Positions 1 through 9,386 of a stretch of 64,000 nucleotides of DNA are shown one piece after another. The notes under the pieces are model-generated. The model saw only the letters and a list, made by a program, of their open reading frames with translations, did not search any database and was not told the origin of the DNA. Source of the stretch: Symsagittifera roscoffensis (lineage: Eukaryota > Xenacoelomorpha > Acoela > Convolutidae); contig NC_087068.1 of NCBI RefSeq assembly GCF_963678635.1, forward strand, positions 60,638,949 through 60,702,948. The letters are read 5' to 3'. Numbering within the stretch: position 1 is the first letter of the stretch; every line of letters begins with the position of its first letter. The position numbers and the translations under genes were made by a program.

Positions 1-13
1 TCGTATGGGATAA

Positions 14-391
14 GTAGAGAGAGGGCACATTGAGGTATATGCGAAGCTGTGGAATCTAAGGCACTACGACAAGACAAATGGTGAGATCACTAGGATTCCT
101 CGTCTCACTGAAGCATACCACAAGGTGAGAGAATAGACGAGGGACAGGGGTGATTACAAGAAGCTATCATAGGAAATCCCTGAATTCCCTCTGAAAAGAA
201 TGATGTTGATCGAAGCATTCTCCGTAGTACAAACTTCTAGATTGAGGGCGTTTCAGACCAATGAAAGAAGGGTAGCGAAATTCGCGGAAACGATGGATCC
301 GTGTTTTTGGGTAGAAATCCCGCAGTGTTACAGCATAAACAATTTGCCTACACTGGTCCATCAACGTGAAGGCGAATAAGCAATGCCGCGA
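14..391 (+). pseudogene. Decayed coding fragment, unknown family
   Basis: Frame 2 reads as protein-like sequence over about 125 codons, interrupted by two in-frame TAG codons near 140 and 176, and ends at TAA near 389-391. The composition (charged, mixed, few low-complexity runs) looks like former coding sequence rather than chance. It lies at the left edge of the GC-richer island and may be the first visible part of the same gene as the frames that follow. No domain is recognised. The opposite strand also has a 65-codon open frame here (167-364), which I read as a shadow. Confidence 0.35.
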
Positions 392-565
392 CTCCTAAGC
401 CTGGATAATTTGACAGGGAAGGGGCGGACTTTAACCTAGCGCCTATGAGGATGAGAGGAAGAGCCAAATTACCTGAGGCCTCCCTGATTTTAACTACTGT
501 GAAACCGGAGTTAACAGTTGGAGGAGCGCTGCAGACGAGAACCTTCCTGGCACCCTTTGGCTATC

Positions 566-617
566 AAAGTAGGAAATCAAAGTAGTCAAAGTAGTCGAGG
601 AAATCAAAGTAGTCCAA
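566..617 (+). repeat. Short direct repeat, about 15-30 nt units
   Basis: The phrase GAAATCAAAGTAGTC occurs at about 573 and again at about 600, with an extra AAAGTAGTC between them. In frame it encodes repeated acidic/valine units (E-I-K-V-V), so it looks like replication slippage inside a coding sequence. Confidence 0.7.
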
Positions 618-1334
618 GGAGAGGAGGAAGGTAAAACAGCCGGCAGGCTAATCATACCGAAATTTCCGGAAGGGGCCAAGACTAAAAATCAAGGACCCTC
701 AAAATCGAAAGATACATCAGAAGAAGATGATGGGTAGGGAGGAAGCCGTCGATCGGATGAACCTATGCAACAGGACACCGATCAAGTTGAGGAGGAAGAC
801 GACAAGGCATCGACAGGAGGAGTATCCAGTCTGGATTTCAATTTTCTCAGTAACTTTGAAAGCAACGCGGATACGTTGGAAGCGACTGAACCAGCAAACG
901 AAGGTACTTCGACACTGGACCCTCCATCCGCGTTTGTGGAAATGAACCGGAATTTGCCGGAGAGCAGCTCTCCGGGCAATTCTAAAGACAATGAACAAAG
1001 ACTCCTCATAGAATCACCAAGGAGAAGTAGGATAGAAGGCGCTGTCAGAGTACCCTTCTTGGGAAAATTACCCAAAGAAGAGTGGGAGTTACATCAAAGA
1101 GACCATAAAAATAGGAGGGGATGTAGATTGGACAGAGTGGTCTTCATGGAGGAAGTCTGGACAGTAGTTCAGAGATACGGAACACAGTCCATATTGAAAG
1201 TAGGTCTCAAACGACCACTGATGCGGGAAGTCCTGGACAAACTCGACAAGTGTGAAGTGAGATTGAGTGAGTTGTTGATTGACTCAGCCACTGACGAAAG
1301 TGAAACAAACTCTCCTATCAAGATGACAACCTAA
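573..1334 (+). pseudogene. Acidic, low-complexity-rich ORF, unknown family
   Basis: Frame 0 is open from 573 to the TAA at 1332-1334 except for one TAG at 735-737. The first 100 codons are rich in E, D, S and G, which suggests a disordered region. The last 90 codons (from about 1050) are better ordered and basic, with alternating charged and hydrophobic residues. The longest uninterrupted part starts at ATG 765 and is 189 codons long. I do not recognise the family. It is the first of several plus-strand frames that follow one another to 4623 and may be parts of one broken gene or of a multi-ORF element. Confidence 0.45.
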
Positions 1335-1683
1335 AAGGATAAACGAGAGGTGGTATGTCTGTCAAGAACCAGGAAAGGAACGATGCGATCGAAATTGGTG
1401 ATTGATAAGATCAATGAGATGAAGATGTAAGTAGGCAGCAAAGTGATACCGAGGAGAGCGGGAAAAACGAAGGTGGACTCGGAAATATCCATATAATGTG
1501 TCAACTCAGCGAAAAGGAAACGAGTCGAAGAAGTGATGGATTTAGGACAAGGTGATGACCTTTTGACTGGCACAGACAGAATGCTGACGGATGTAGCAAT
1601 GGTGCCACCCATTCTTATGGCAGGGATACAATCAACAGGTTATAAGTCCAAAAGGAGTGACCGCACTCTGACTGGAGAAACGT
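1335..1683 (+). pseudogene. Decayed linking segment of the same island
   Basis: Codon-like sequence continues between the two longer open stretches, but every frame carries stops; one reading has a TAA near 1426 and another stop near 1495. A GTAAGT occurs at about 1427, so an intron cannot be excluded, but no convincing acceptor was chosen. Confidence 0.3.
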
Positions 1684-2565
1684 TTGAAAATTGAAATACT
1701 AAGCCAATGTGGAGAGAGTACCAAGAAACACTTTAAACCGTCTCCCATGAACCACGGAAAGGGAAGTGTTGTAGGACAGTTAGTGCCAGTGGAATATAAC
1801 CGAATGACAGTGTCAGAGACTCTATCAAAAGATAAACCCGCTGGTGAATACATGGAGTTGTTGGAGTACAGAAACTCGGCAAGAGGACACTTAATGGCTC
1901 TGGAAGACGAAATTGTCATCGAAGGTTATCTGGAGACAATGATGCAGGGCAACACCCTCAAGCAGAAAGCTTACGGGACTCTAGCGTTGTCTGAGATGCA
2001 GGCAGAAACGATCGAGCAGTTGGTGAGCCTTCCATGGAAATCAGTAGTGTTACGGTACTTTGATTAATAGATGAGGACTACGCCGAGAAAACACGCTCTG
2101 ATAGCAGTACCCTACGTGAGAACTGGATTACAGCTGAGGTTCGCCTGGTGCCTGATCGGAGAGACTCGCGGGGAAAATGATTCAGAAGAAAGGAAAATAT
2201 CAAAAGAAGAAAAGGTATTCCGGATGACGAGCATGAGGAATCTGATAACAGAAGAGGGAGCAGCAGTAGCGTGCTCGAAACGGAGAGACACTCTCTGTTT
2301 CATCCAATTCATGATAGAGCAAAATTCAGTGTCAGCATTGAACACTTGTGTCGAAATGCTGAGAGAGGGCGATGAACGAAAGAGAGCCTTACTCTTGCGA
2401 GCACTGCTGGATATGCATCAAAGCAAGCCAATGAGGTCGAACATGAAAGAACCCGGGGAGCTAGAACCCATGAGGAAACTAGACGAAATCAGGAGATTTT
2501 CAAACAAGGAACTGAGGCTCACTAAGGAATATATGGGAGCACTGTCGAAATCCAGTGAGTACTGA
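1684..2565 (+). pseudogene. Two in-frame ORFs separated by a double stop, unknown family
   Basis: Frame 1 runs from ATG 1684 to TGA 2563-2565 and is broken only by TAA-TAG at 2065-2070. The first part is 127 codons and the second 164. The second is rich in E, K, R and L with helical periodicity, for example the Leu/Arg stretch encoded near 2385-2410. No known motif is seen. Adjacent stops in a frame that stays protein-like on both sides suggest either a decayed gene or a genuine termination/restart between two cistrons 4 nt apart. I favour decay because other frames nearby are also broken. Confidence 0.45.
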
Positions 2566-2913
2566 GGACCGATCAGAAAGAAGTCATACAGTTACGTTTC
2601 CGGAGTCATAGGGATAGCGTAAAACGCTTTCCTCAGTGAAGACGTACGCGATTACTTCTTTGATTATGAGCAAGCGGTGAGGCTAAGGTTCTGGACGTCG
2701 AGAGATGAAACAATTAAAAGCCCTGCTAATCCGCAGACCAAACTAGGACTAGTTTTAGAAGAAAATGTGGCTGCACCTTCCGTGCCAGAATCCAACAAAC
2801 GAGTGGAGTTTGGAATGGGATTCTCAGATGAATTACTAAGAATGAGCTTGATGGTATTGTGGGAACTGATGAGACCATCGTGGTGTCAGAGTCCGATGCT
2901 GTTTCGATACTAA
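2566..2913 (+). pseudogene. Continuation of frame 1, unknown family
   Basis: The same frame continues past TGA 2563 and TAA near 2619 as plausible coding sequence to TAA 2911-2913. From ATG 2677 it is 78 codons. Near its end the protein-like signal moves to another frame (ORF from 2859), which indicates a frameshift around 2860-2910. Confidence 0.35.
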
Positions 2914-3380
2914 AGGCAACACAAGATGCGCAGAGTGAACTAAATGCAGACTGTAACCTGCGTGATCTTATTATCATATACAATGTGATGACAAAAGCCT
3001 CTAAGGGAAACCGGGAAGACAAAGTGGAGTTGTCTGGCTGGGGAACAGAAGTCTGGGTCAAATCTGGTAGCTGTCTGGCAGAAGTCTGTGGACTGGAAGG
3101 TCACCTTTTTGGAAGTCTGGATTGCGTGAAAACTCTAGAGAGACAACAAAAGCAGTTGACAATATTGTTTGGGAACATTGTGATGAAAGCAAAAACGGAT
3201 ACGGAATTGATCGCAGATTGCCATGGAGGATCCGAGGTGAATCTAGTGATTGCACTACAATTTTACATCATGTTTGATTCTTTAGAGTCACTATTGAATC
3301 TAGAAACGAAGCATGAGATGGTCACGGCCATCAGTGTAGAAGTGTTCCGGGAGTTTTGCAAACTGAGCAAAAGCACATAG
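2859..3380 (+). pseudogene. 173-codon ORF, unknown family
   Basis: This is an open frame 0 of 173 codons with ordinary globular composition: a hydrophobic/charged helix-like N-terminal half and a Cys/Gly-containing middle near 3075-3110. It overlaps the end of the previous frame by 55 nt and the start of the next by 25 nt, as expected for one gene split by indels. I cannot assign a function. Confidence 0.4.
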
Positions 3381-3796
3381 GAAAATGTAAAGAAGCGATC
3401 GAGGCGGAAATGAATATCAGACACAGTGAAACTTATCGTAGACCATCGGGAGCACGATATTTGGTGGGATCGACGTTAGCTCCAATGTGCAAGAGCAGAT
3501 ACCCAGTGCATTTCGTAGCTGTAGATTTAAAAAGTACGAGAACGATCGTGTATCAAGCCTTCTCAGTGCCAAAGTGTGTAAGACCAGCGAGAATGTCAGA
3601 GGAGTCTTACGAGTTACTGTGCAAAATGTTCTCAGCAGTTCCAGAGAGAATTATGGAGGAGTTAGAATCGATACTAGGAAGGAATTTCATGGGATACGTC
3701 ACTGGGAGCTTCAGTGACATTGAGAGACAAAAACAGAGAGGATCAACCGTTTCGGATTACAATACAGTAGACGAGAATGATGAAGTCCACGAGTGA
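3356..3796 (+). pseudogene. 146-codon ORF, unknown family
   Basis: Frame 2 is open from ATG 3356 to TGA 3794-3796. It contains several evenly spread Cys and Met residues and ends in a Ser/Asp/Glu-rich tail. It overlaps the preceding ORF by 25 nt in another frame. No family is recognised. Confidence 0.4.
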
Positions 3797-3924
3797 AGAT
3801 AGAAGTGGAAACACTCCTGGAAGCTTCGGTAAAGCGTAATTGGAGGAGCATCATGTTGACACATGACGAGTTTCCTTGTCATTGCTTGCTGCAAACTTGG
3901 TGGTACCCATAACATAGTAATCTG

Positions 3925-4623
3925 GTGTTGATCTGCGACTCTGGAGAGCTGCTCTCCATGGGTTTACCAGATTCATCACGGCCCATAACGATAATGATAG
4001 TGAGGGTTATGATGGCGATACGATGGATGGAAGCTCATATGAAAGAGAACAATAGACAGGAGTCACCAACGAGTGAACAATTGCAGAAATTGGATTGTCT
4101 AAAAGATTTAGATATTTTTGAGACAATGTTCAATATTCTGAACATTCCGATGGAAGTGAAAAGGATATGGGCAAGAAGACGACTGATGCCATGGATTAGA
4201 GCCAACATGACTGCATGGTTGTACGATTATGCCAAGAAGCATATGTCGAAGCACGGCAGAGTGTACAGTGTGTATCAGCCGGACATTGGGGCAGGAGCTT
4301 TCAAACGAGCTTTCGTAACTCATCGGAATGCAGTGACCACCGCAAAAAAGAGAATTTTCAGGACGAGTGAACTAAATGGAAGGGAGAAAGAAGAGATGTT
4401 GAAGGAAGATTTGGAGATAAATGTGACGTTGTGCCTCCACAACAGCTTCTGCAAGAACAGAGAATCTAACGTGGATCCCCTATCTTGTTGTAAACAAAGG
4501 GTAGAAGAGCAGAAATGGTGGGGGACTGCTTCGAACTGCGTCAGAATAGCTAATGATGTGTTGCAAGACACAGAAACTGAATGTGCAGAGTCAAGGTCGC
4601 AGGATGAGGAGATGGAGAATTGA
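3925..4623 (+). CDS. 232-codon ORF, unknown protein, last frame of the island
   Basis: This is the longest clean frame in the first 5 kb, from ATG 3925 to TGA 4621-4623. The predicted protein is basic in the middle and ends in an acidic E/S/D/E tail. A W/M/Y-containing region at residues 75-115 is followed by a Cys-rich stretch at residues 168-195 (Cys at irregular spacing, not an obvious zinc finger). The purine-rich and AT-rich DNA that starts immediately after it marks the end of the GC-rich island. It may be a host gene fragment or part of an old insertion; nothing in the sequence decides this. Confidence 0.45.
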   Translation: MLICDSGELLSMGLPDSSRPITIMIVRVMMAIRWMEAHMKENNRQESPTSEQLQKLDCLKDLDIFETMFNILNIPMEVKRIWARRRLMPWIRANMTAWLYDYAKKHMSKHGRVYSVYQPDIGAGAFKRAFVTHRNAVTTAKKRIFRTSELNGREKEEMLKEDLEINVTLCLHNSFCKNRESNVDPLSCCKQRVEEQKWWGTASNCVRIANDVLQDTETECAESRSQDEEMEN

Positions 4624-4745
4624 CAAAAGGCCAAAAAAAAAGATGCAAAAAGAGAGAAAGTTAGAAAAAATTAAAAGTTTTAGAAAATTTAAACGACGAA
4701 AAAAAGAAGAAACAAAGAAGTGTCGAAAGAGAGGAAGTTAAAACT
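4624..4745 (+). other. Purine-rich tract at the end of the island
   Basis: About 120 nt consisting almost only of A and G, with runs of up to nine A, follow the last ORF. One frame encodes a Lys/Arg-rich peptide, but the tract is better seen as low-complexity sequence, possibly an eroded A-rich 3' tail of an inserted element. Confidence 0.5.
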
Positions 4746-5771
4746 CAGAATTGTTTTATGTAACAAAAACTCAAGTGGGGAACCAAGCAACCAAGTTGTA
4801 ATGAAAACTGAAAGAAAACATTTAGTTGAGTTTTGAACATTAATGAATTTGTTGCATTTATAAATTTGCGTTTTGATTTTAGTTAGTGGCTTTAGTGACA
4901 CTTAATATTGTTTTAGAGAGGCGTCGGTGGAGAGTATATTTAAATATTCCAGCCTGCATGATTGTTTTTAATCAACTAGGACGACTGATCGCTTTGTGAT
5001 AAAACGAAAGACTTGGGTAATCTATTGGAGAGAGAGATTGTTTCATTGTTTTTACTAACCACAGAGTTCTTTGATTTTAATATTCAGGACCAAAACGATC
5101 AAAACTTCTGAAGGGAAAAAGCATAGTAGGATAACTTTAGTTTGTTGGTCGGCAGGACTGTTCTGCAAATGAACACCTTTTAAAACCTAGGAGAAAAAGT
5201 TTTAAGATCAGTGCGTTGACATTGGAAGTCAGAAAAAATGTTTTATCTTATGTCATATCCTCAAAGTGCAGAATAGTGAAAAAATTTGGAAGGCTATAGT
5301 AGTGTAGTATGATGCCATTTATTTTCTGCAGTGAGTCGATATGACATGGATAAGAGTAATTTCGTGCATTTTGTAATTTCTGTTCGATTACACTGTACCA
5401 TTTTTACGAACCTTGCGAGATTCAATGGGGACATTGACCGGACTGTACTGAGAGGATGTGATAATCGACCAGAATGGACGAAAATGCAGATTTGTATTAT
5501 TAGCAGCTAACCTTCTGAATTAGCAGTTTTGAGGGATTAACAGTGTTGTTGGAACGATTAGTCAACCGGTGAAGGCTAGAATGTTCTGGTATTTCAAATT
5601 TTTAAAGTTTCGATTGATGACGTCATATTTCTGAGAAATGAAAAAAACGGCCGTTGTGGAAGAAAATCCGGAAATAACACAACAACAATAGTTGCAACGG
5701 CGACAACAACGATAGTTCAGAGGAAAAAACGAAGATACGACAGAGTGTTAGCAGAGACCGCTTCGAGTTGC

Positions 5772-5795
5772 AACGATTGTGTCGCTACAATCGTT
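5772..5795. repeat. Perfect 9-bp inverted repeat (hairpin)
   Basis: AACGATTGT (5772-5780) and ACAATCGTT (5787-5795) are perfect reverse complements around a 6-nt loop. No T-run follows, so it is not a terminator-like element. Its function is unknown. Confidence 0.6.
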
Positions 5796-6083
5796 ACAAG
5801 GCCATTCACAACAACGGTAGAAAACAGCCTTCCGGAAAGGAGATACGAGTGTTATTTCCCCGGATTCAGGATTCCGGAGGGGTCTCGGGATTTGAATTAA
5901 AATCATTTTATATAAACTTTTAGCTTCCCAATTTTGTCCTGAATTGAATTTATTTATCATTTGAATTTTTTTTCTGACGATGAGAAGCTAGGAGTTGGGG
6001 GAAAGGGTTGATCCATCTTCGATGGAGATGATGATTTTTCTCTACTGAACAAAAACAATCGTAATATAACGAATAGTAGTAGT

Positions 6084-6194
6084 CCTGTTCTCAGGAAGAC
6101 CTCGTGGTCTGGGGATACTGAGACCCAGCCATGAGCTCACTATTTTTGCTTGTTATTAAGTCAATTTGAGCGTTCTGGTCGAAGCCGGAGAACG
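6084..6194 (+). other. Cluster of hairpins around a T-rich Sm-like site
   Basis: CCTG-TTCT-CAGG (6084-6095) is followed by AGACC-TCGT-GGTCT (6097-6110). The latter can alternatively be enclosed by CTCAG (6090-6094) and CTGAG (6118-6122). A TATTTTTG lies at 6141-6148, and a final stem CGTTCT/AGAACG (6171-6176 with 6189-6194) closes the block. Stem-Sm-like site-stem is the layout of spliceosomal snRNAs and spliced-leader RNAs. I could not match any U-snRNA core sequence, so this is only a candidate structured RNA. Confidence 0.2.
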
Positions 6195-7599
6195 TTAACA
6201 TTTTTGTCGACACGATGTTGAAAAAACCACCAAAAGAACTGGCTTTGGCAGAGACGGTGAAAGCTCTGTTTAGACCTTGGCCAGCCGTCGTAGGACCTAG
6301 CTTTATTTTCCGTCGCTACGTCGCAGCACAACCAAGAAAAAGTCAGGGAAACGTGGAGCTGGCCAGTTAGAGACTTTTTATTGCAATAACGGACACGCTG
6401 AGCCTACCGGAACGCGCCTTCAGTTAATTAGGTGGATAGAAAATCGAAAAAAAAGATGATCCTATCTAGGAAACTTCATCGGGTTCACTATATAAAATAG
6501 GAAAACTTATGCTAAGGTAGTTTCATCTAAAATTTCATTGAAAAACACTGTTAGGGAGCAATTTTGAGAGATAAGTTAATTACTCGGCTAAACTAACAGC
6601 GCCAATAGAACTACTTTTGACACTTTTTCATCTGGTCGTTTTTGGCAATTGAAACGGTTGCACGAAAGATAAATGGCGTCGATTCGATTATAGAGTTGTT
6701 TGAAAGGTTGAAAATGAAGAAACACGTTGCTGTGATTTGACCGTCATGAGGACTTGCGTTTAAAAAACAAGTGACAGACAACCTATCCATAAATTTGGGT
6801 GGCAGCAAGGATTTTCAACAGCGAATATCCTATGAACCACTGAGAACAAGATTGTTATTAGTTCACTACTAATACAGACTATTACTCGCATGATTTCAAT
6901 TTAGTGTTCAATCTGGTGAGAATAATATCTGGTTAGCCATAATGTAAGCCAAGTAAACTCAATTGGTTTTTCAAATTGGGCTTGTTAAACTGGTTAAGAC
7001 TGGAAAAAGAATGACCCTTTAACGATGATCACAAGGTCGGGTAAGTGTTGCAGTACACTGTGTACATGATTTTACAAGTCAACGTCAACAAATATTGGTA
7101 TAGTTTGAAAATATGAAGATGAAAAAAGCTGATGTTGGACAAATGTCAGTTTTTTAAGGATTAAAATGTGAACATAACAACGAGCATGGATTCTACAAAA
7201 TGTTTAATCTATTAGATTAATCTTTTACCCGAAAACAAAACTGAAGGTATAGCAACGGTCATCAATTTGACGTCTCTCTAGTTTAATGCAAACGGAATAC
7301 ATTTTTTTTTGGAAAATTGATGCAATGTGCTTCGGATTTTCAAACTGAGTACTTTTTTCAGGTGAATTATTGTGAAGCATCTGGTTGAAAAAAAAATTGC
7401 TACTCTTCAAGAAATAGCGAGTGATGCACTTCAGGTGATAATTGTCAAGAGGTGAAAATTGGATAACACGCAGTTATACTGCAGCTGAGGAAAGTGGTAA
7501 GGTACTGTGTGAATATGAGAAAAAATATGACAAAGGATTCAAGGCCTCAGTTCAACACTGTAAGGAAAGCTATACATAATTATCTTGTTCTAAGATAAT

Positions 7600-8010
7600 T
7601 GAAACCTAATCCAAACTACATATTTTATTATTCATAATTTAGATATTTAATCACTGTAAAGTATTTAATACTAACCAATCACAATCCATCTAACTAACTA
7701 TCCACTTATTTGTAAGTGCTGAAATTACTTGTAATTTCAGCACCAGAGAGATTTGAATTTAACTTAGAAAATAGTTGACTCTTTCCGAGTACTTCAGCAG
7801 CCGCAACAATACCAGTATACTCTAGATCTATTGAGCCTAGCAGAGACTAGTTAAACACCCTGAGACTAGCAGTATTAAGAGTAAGATTAGGATCGGTATT
7901 AGACTAAGAAGTTGCACGAATCTATCCGACCGAAAATAAGATAGCGTGGCGAACAGACGGTGTACCCTATCCGAAATTACTCTATGAGCTAGACTTCCAT
8001 ACCTAACTCA
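7600..8010 (+). repeat. 5' LTR of gypsy copy 1
   Basis: The sequence starts TG (TGAAACCTAATC) and ends CA at 8010, two bases before a plausible primer-binding site. It aligns with 48698-49094 and 57984-58392, which begin TGGAACCTGATC and end CTCA in the same place. Length is 411 bp. No second LTR is found at the 3' end of this copy, so the boundaries rest on copy comparison and on the PBS position. Confidence 0.6.
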
Positions 8011-8012
8011 TC

Positions 8013-8029
8013 TGGTGCGACCATAAGTC
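8013..8029 (+). other. Primer-binding site (tRNA) of gypsy copy 1
   Basis: TGGTGCGACCATAAGTC lies 2 nt after the inferred LTR end. A PBS begins TGG because it pairs with the CCA tail of a tRNA. The site is identical at 49097 and 58395. The primer tRNA would end in ...GGTCGCACCA; I do not assign an isoacceptor. Confidence 0.55.
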
Positions 8030-8921
8030 TCGAACAAGACCTTAAAAAACAAATTAGCTTAGAATTAACAAAAATTAGATTAGAAATTAGACAAAACACA
8101 TTTTATATAATTATAAAAAATAATTTATTAAAAGTACAAAAAAATTAGTAGCATGACAATAAATTGTTAGTAAATATCATTCATCTTGTTGTTCCAGCTT
8201 CATCACCTAAACATAACAGCTATCATAAATAAACTAATTTCAACAAAACTAAAAGTCACAAATTATTATTTTAAAATTTTCAAAACCTTAATATTTTCTA
8301 ACTCTAAAAACTTTAATCTAAAACCAGATCATCAAAGCTTATCCTTGGATCTAATTTCATTTTCTATCCTTAATTTTAATTCTGATCATCAAGGCTTATC
8401 CGTGGATCAATAGAACAATTTTGTTCTCCCCCACCCACCTATCAAGTGTCTAACGACCTCAAACGTCGATTCACTCTCCAACCTTTTCAAAAGACCCAGG
8501 ACTAACAGAAATTTTTCAAATATTAACCATTCAAATTAGGCTAAACAGTGAAGAACTTCGGTTATTCATCCTTCACTTGACCCCCTCCTCTTATACGGCC
8601 CAGGATAAATCATAGACTTAGTAAGTTTAAAATAGTATCTAACGAACTACTCGCGTTCTAATTATACCTGAACCTTGTGGATCGATTTACTATTATCCAA
8701 CCCTTGAACACAATCACTACCCCTAAGTAAGATTAAGCAAGTTAACACCTTAGCTTATATTAGTCACAAGAAAGTGTAATCATTCTTCGGAATCGATATA
8801 TCTTTCTCTCCAACCCTGAATAAAAAGACCCAGGCTAAGCTAACCAAAAAATTGTAAGGACTAACAGTCTAGGAAAAAAAAACCACTCACAAACAACCTT
8901 GCATCCATCATCCTAAACCTT
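8030..8921 (+). other. Leader (5' untranslated region) of gypsy copy 1
   Basis: About 890 nt without a conserved ORF separate the PBS and ORF1. It is alignable with the leaders of copies 2 and 3, except that those contain about 350 nt more near 49190-49540 and 58490-58850. The motif GACCCAGG or GCCCAGG recurs at about 8494, 8598 and 8828. A 75-codon open frame at 8186-8413 is not preserved as an ORF in the other copies and is not counted as a gene. Confidence 0.6.
8327..8408 (+). repeat. Paired 25-nt repeat with stem-loop potential in the leader
   Basis: GATC-ATCAA-(A/G)GCTTATCC-(T/G)TGGATC occurs at 8327-8351 and 8384-8408. In copies 2 and 3 the first unit folds perfectly as CAAGG-CTTAT-CCTTG; here each unit has one stem mismatch. 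Retroelement leaders often carry such paired hairpins in packaging or dimerisation signals, so this is a candidate for that role. Confidence 0.5.
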
Positions 8922-9386
8922 ATGTCATTAAAAAAGTTAGGAAATAAACAAACAATCGTCATACACAACTGTCAAATTGAAAATCAAAAATACGATCTTG
9001 TTATCACCCCGCATACACAAACAACTGAATATATACACACAAAATGGCAAACATTAAAAAGAACAATTCTAAGTAAACAACGACAAATAACACGAAAAAG
9101 ATTTTCAAAGAACCGAAACGCATTTTCCGACTCAGAAGTCAGCAGTCTCGACGCACTATACAAAGTAGAAGATACAATAAATCAATCTTATCCGATTCAA
9201 GACTCAGTATATTTTTCAGACTCAGAAACAAATACAATCGCATCGAAAAAAGGAAAAAATAGAATAAAAAAGAAACATAAACATAAACCAGTACATCTGT
9301 ACAATTGGAGTCAACCAATTAGACATATTAACAACTATTTATTAACAGTCATCAAACGAAAAGATGATCAGCCCCACTCAAAGTGA
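8922..9386 (+). CDS. ORF1: small basic protein before gag, function unknown
   Basis: 154 codons, ATG 8922 to TGA 9384-9386. The protein is strongly basic: an N-terminal hydrophobic/polar segment (residues 1-40), a Lys/Arg/Gln-rich region (about 45-65), an acidic Ser/Asp patch (about 68-100) and a Lys/His-rich block (about 107-123). It overlaps the gag start by 23 nt, so gag translation could be coupled to ORF1 termination. The ORF is recognisable at the same place in copies 2 (50345) and 3 (59637, also 154 codons). An extra ORF before gag is not part of the standard Ty3/gypsy layout. No known domain is recognised; a nucleic-acid-binding role is only suggested by the charge. Confidence 0.7.
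   Translation: MSLKKLGNKQTIVIHNCQIENQKYDLVITPHTQTTEYIHTKWQTLKRTILSKQRQITRKRFSKNRNAFSDSEVSSLDALYKVEDTINQSYPIQDSVYFSDSETNTIASKKGKNRIKKKHKHKPVHLYNWSQPIRHINNYLLTVIKRKDDQPHSK

Larger units (their letters stand above)
4746..7590. other. No recognisable gene
   Basis: No long or conserved open frame was found on either strand in these 2.8 kb. Base composition is intermediate, with GC-richer patches around 5640-5900 and 6080-6400. Only short inverted repeats, listed separately, stand out. Confidence 0.6.

Noticed and set aside
717-1075. Minus-strand ORFs in the first island (717-998 and 782-1075)
   Set aside because: They overlap the better plus-strand frame, which continues across neighbouring ORFs in one direction.
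1-4623. Alternative genetic code (TAG/TAA read as an amino acid)
   Set aside because: The gypsy and Polinton genes show the same kinds of stops where sister copies have sense codons, so decay explains them. Breaks in the island also include frame changes, which recoding would not explain.
8186-8413. 75-codon ORF in the gypsy leader
   Set aside because: It spans the paired stem-loop repeats and is not open in copies 2 and 3.
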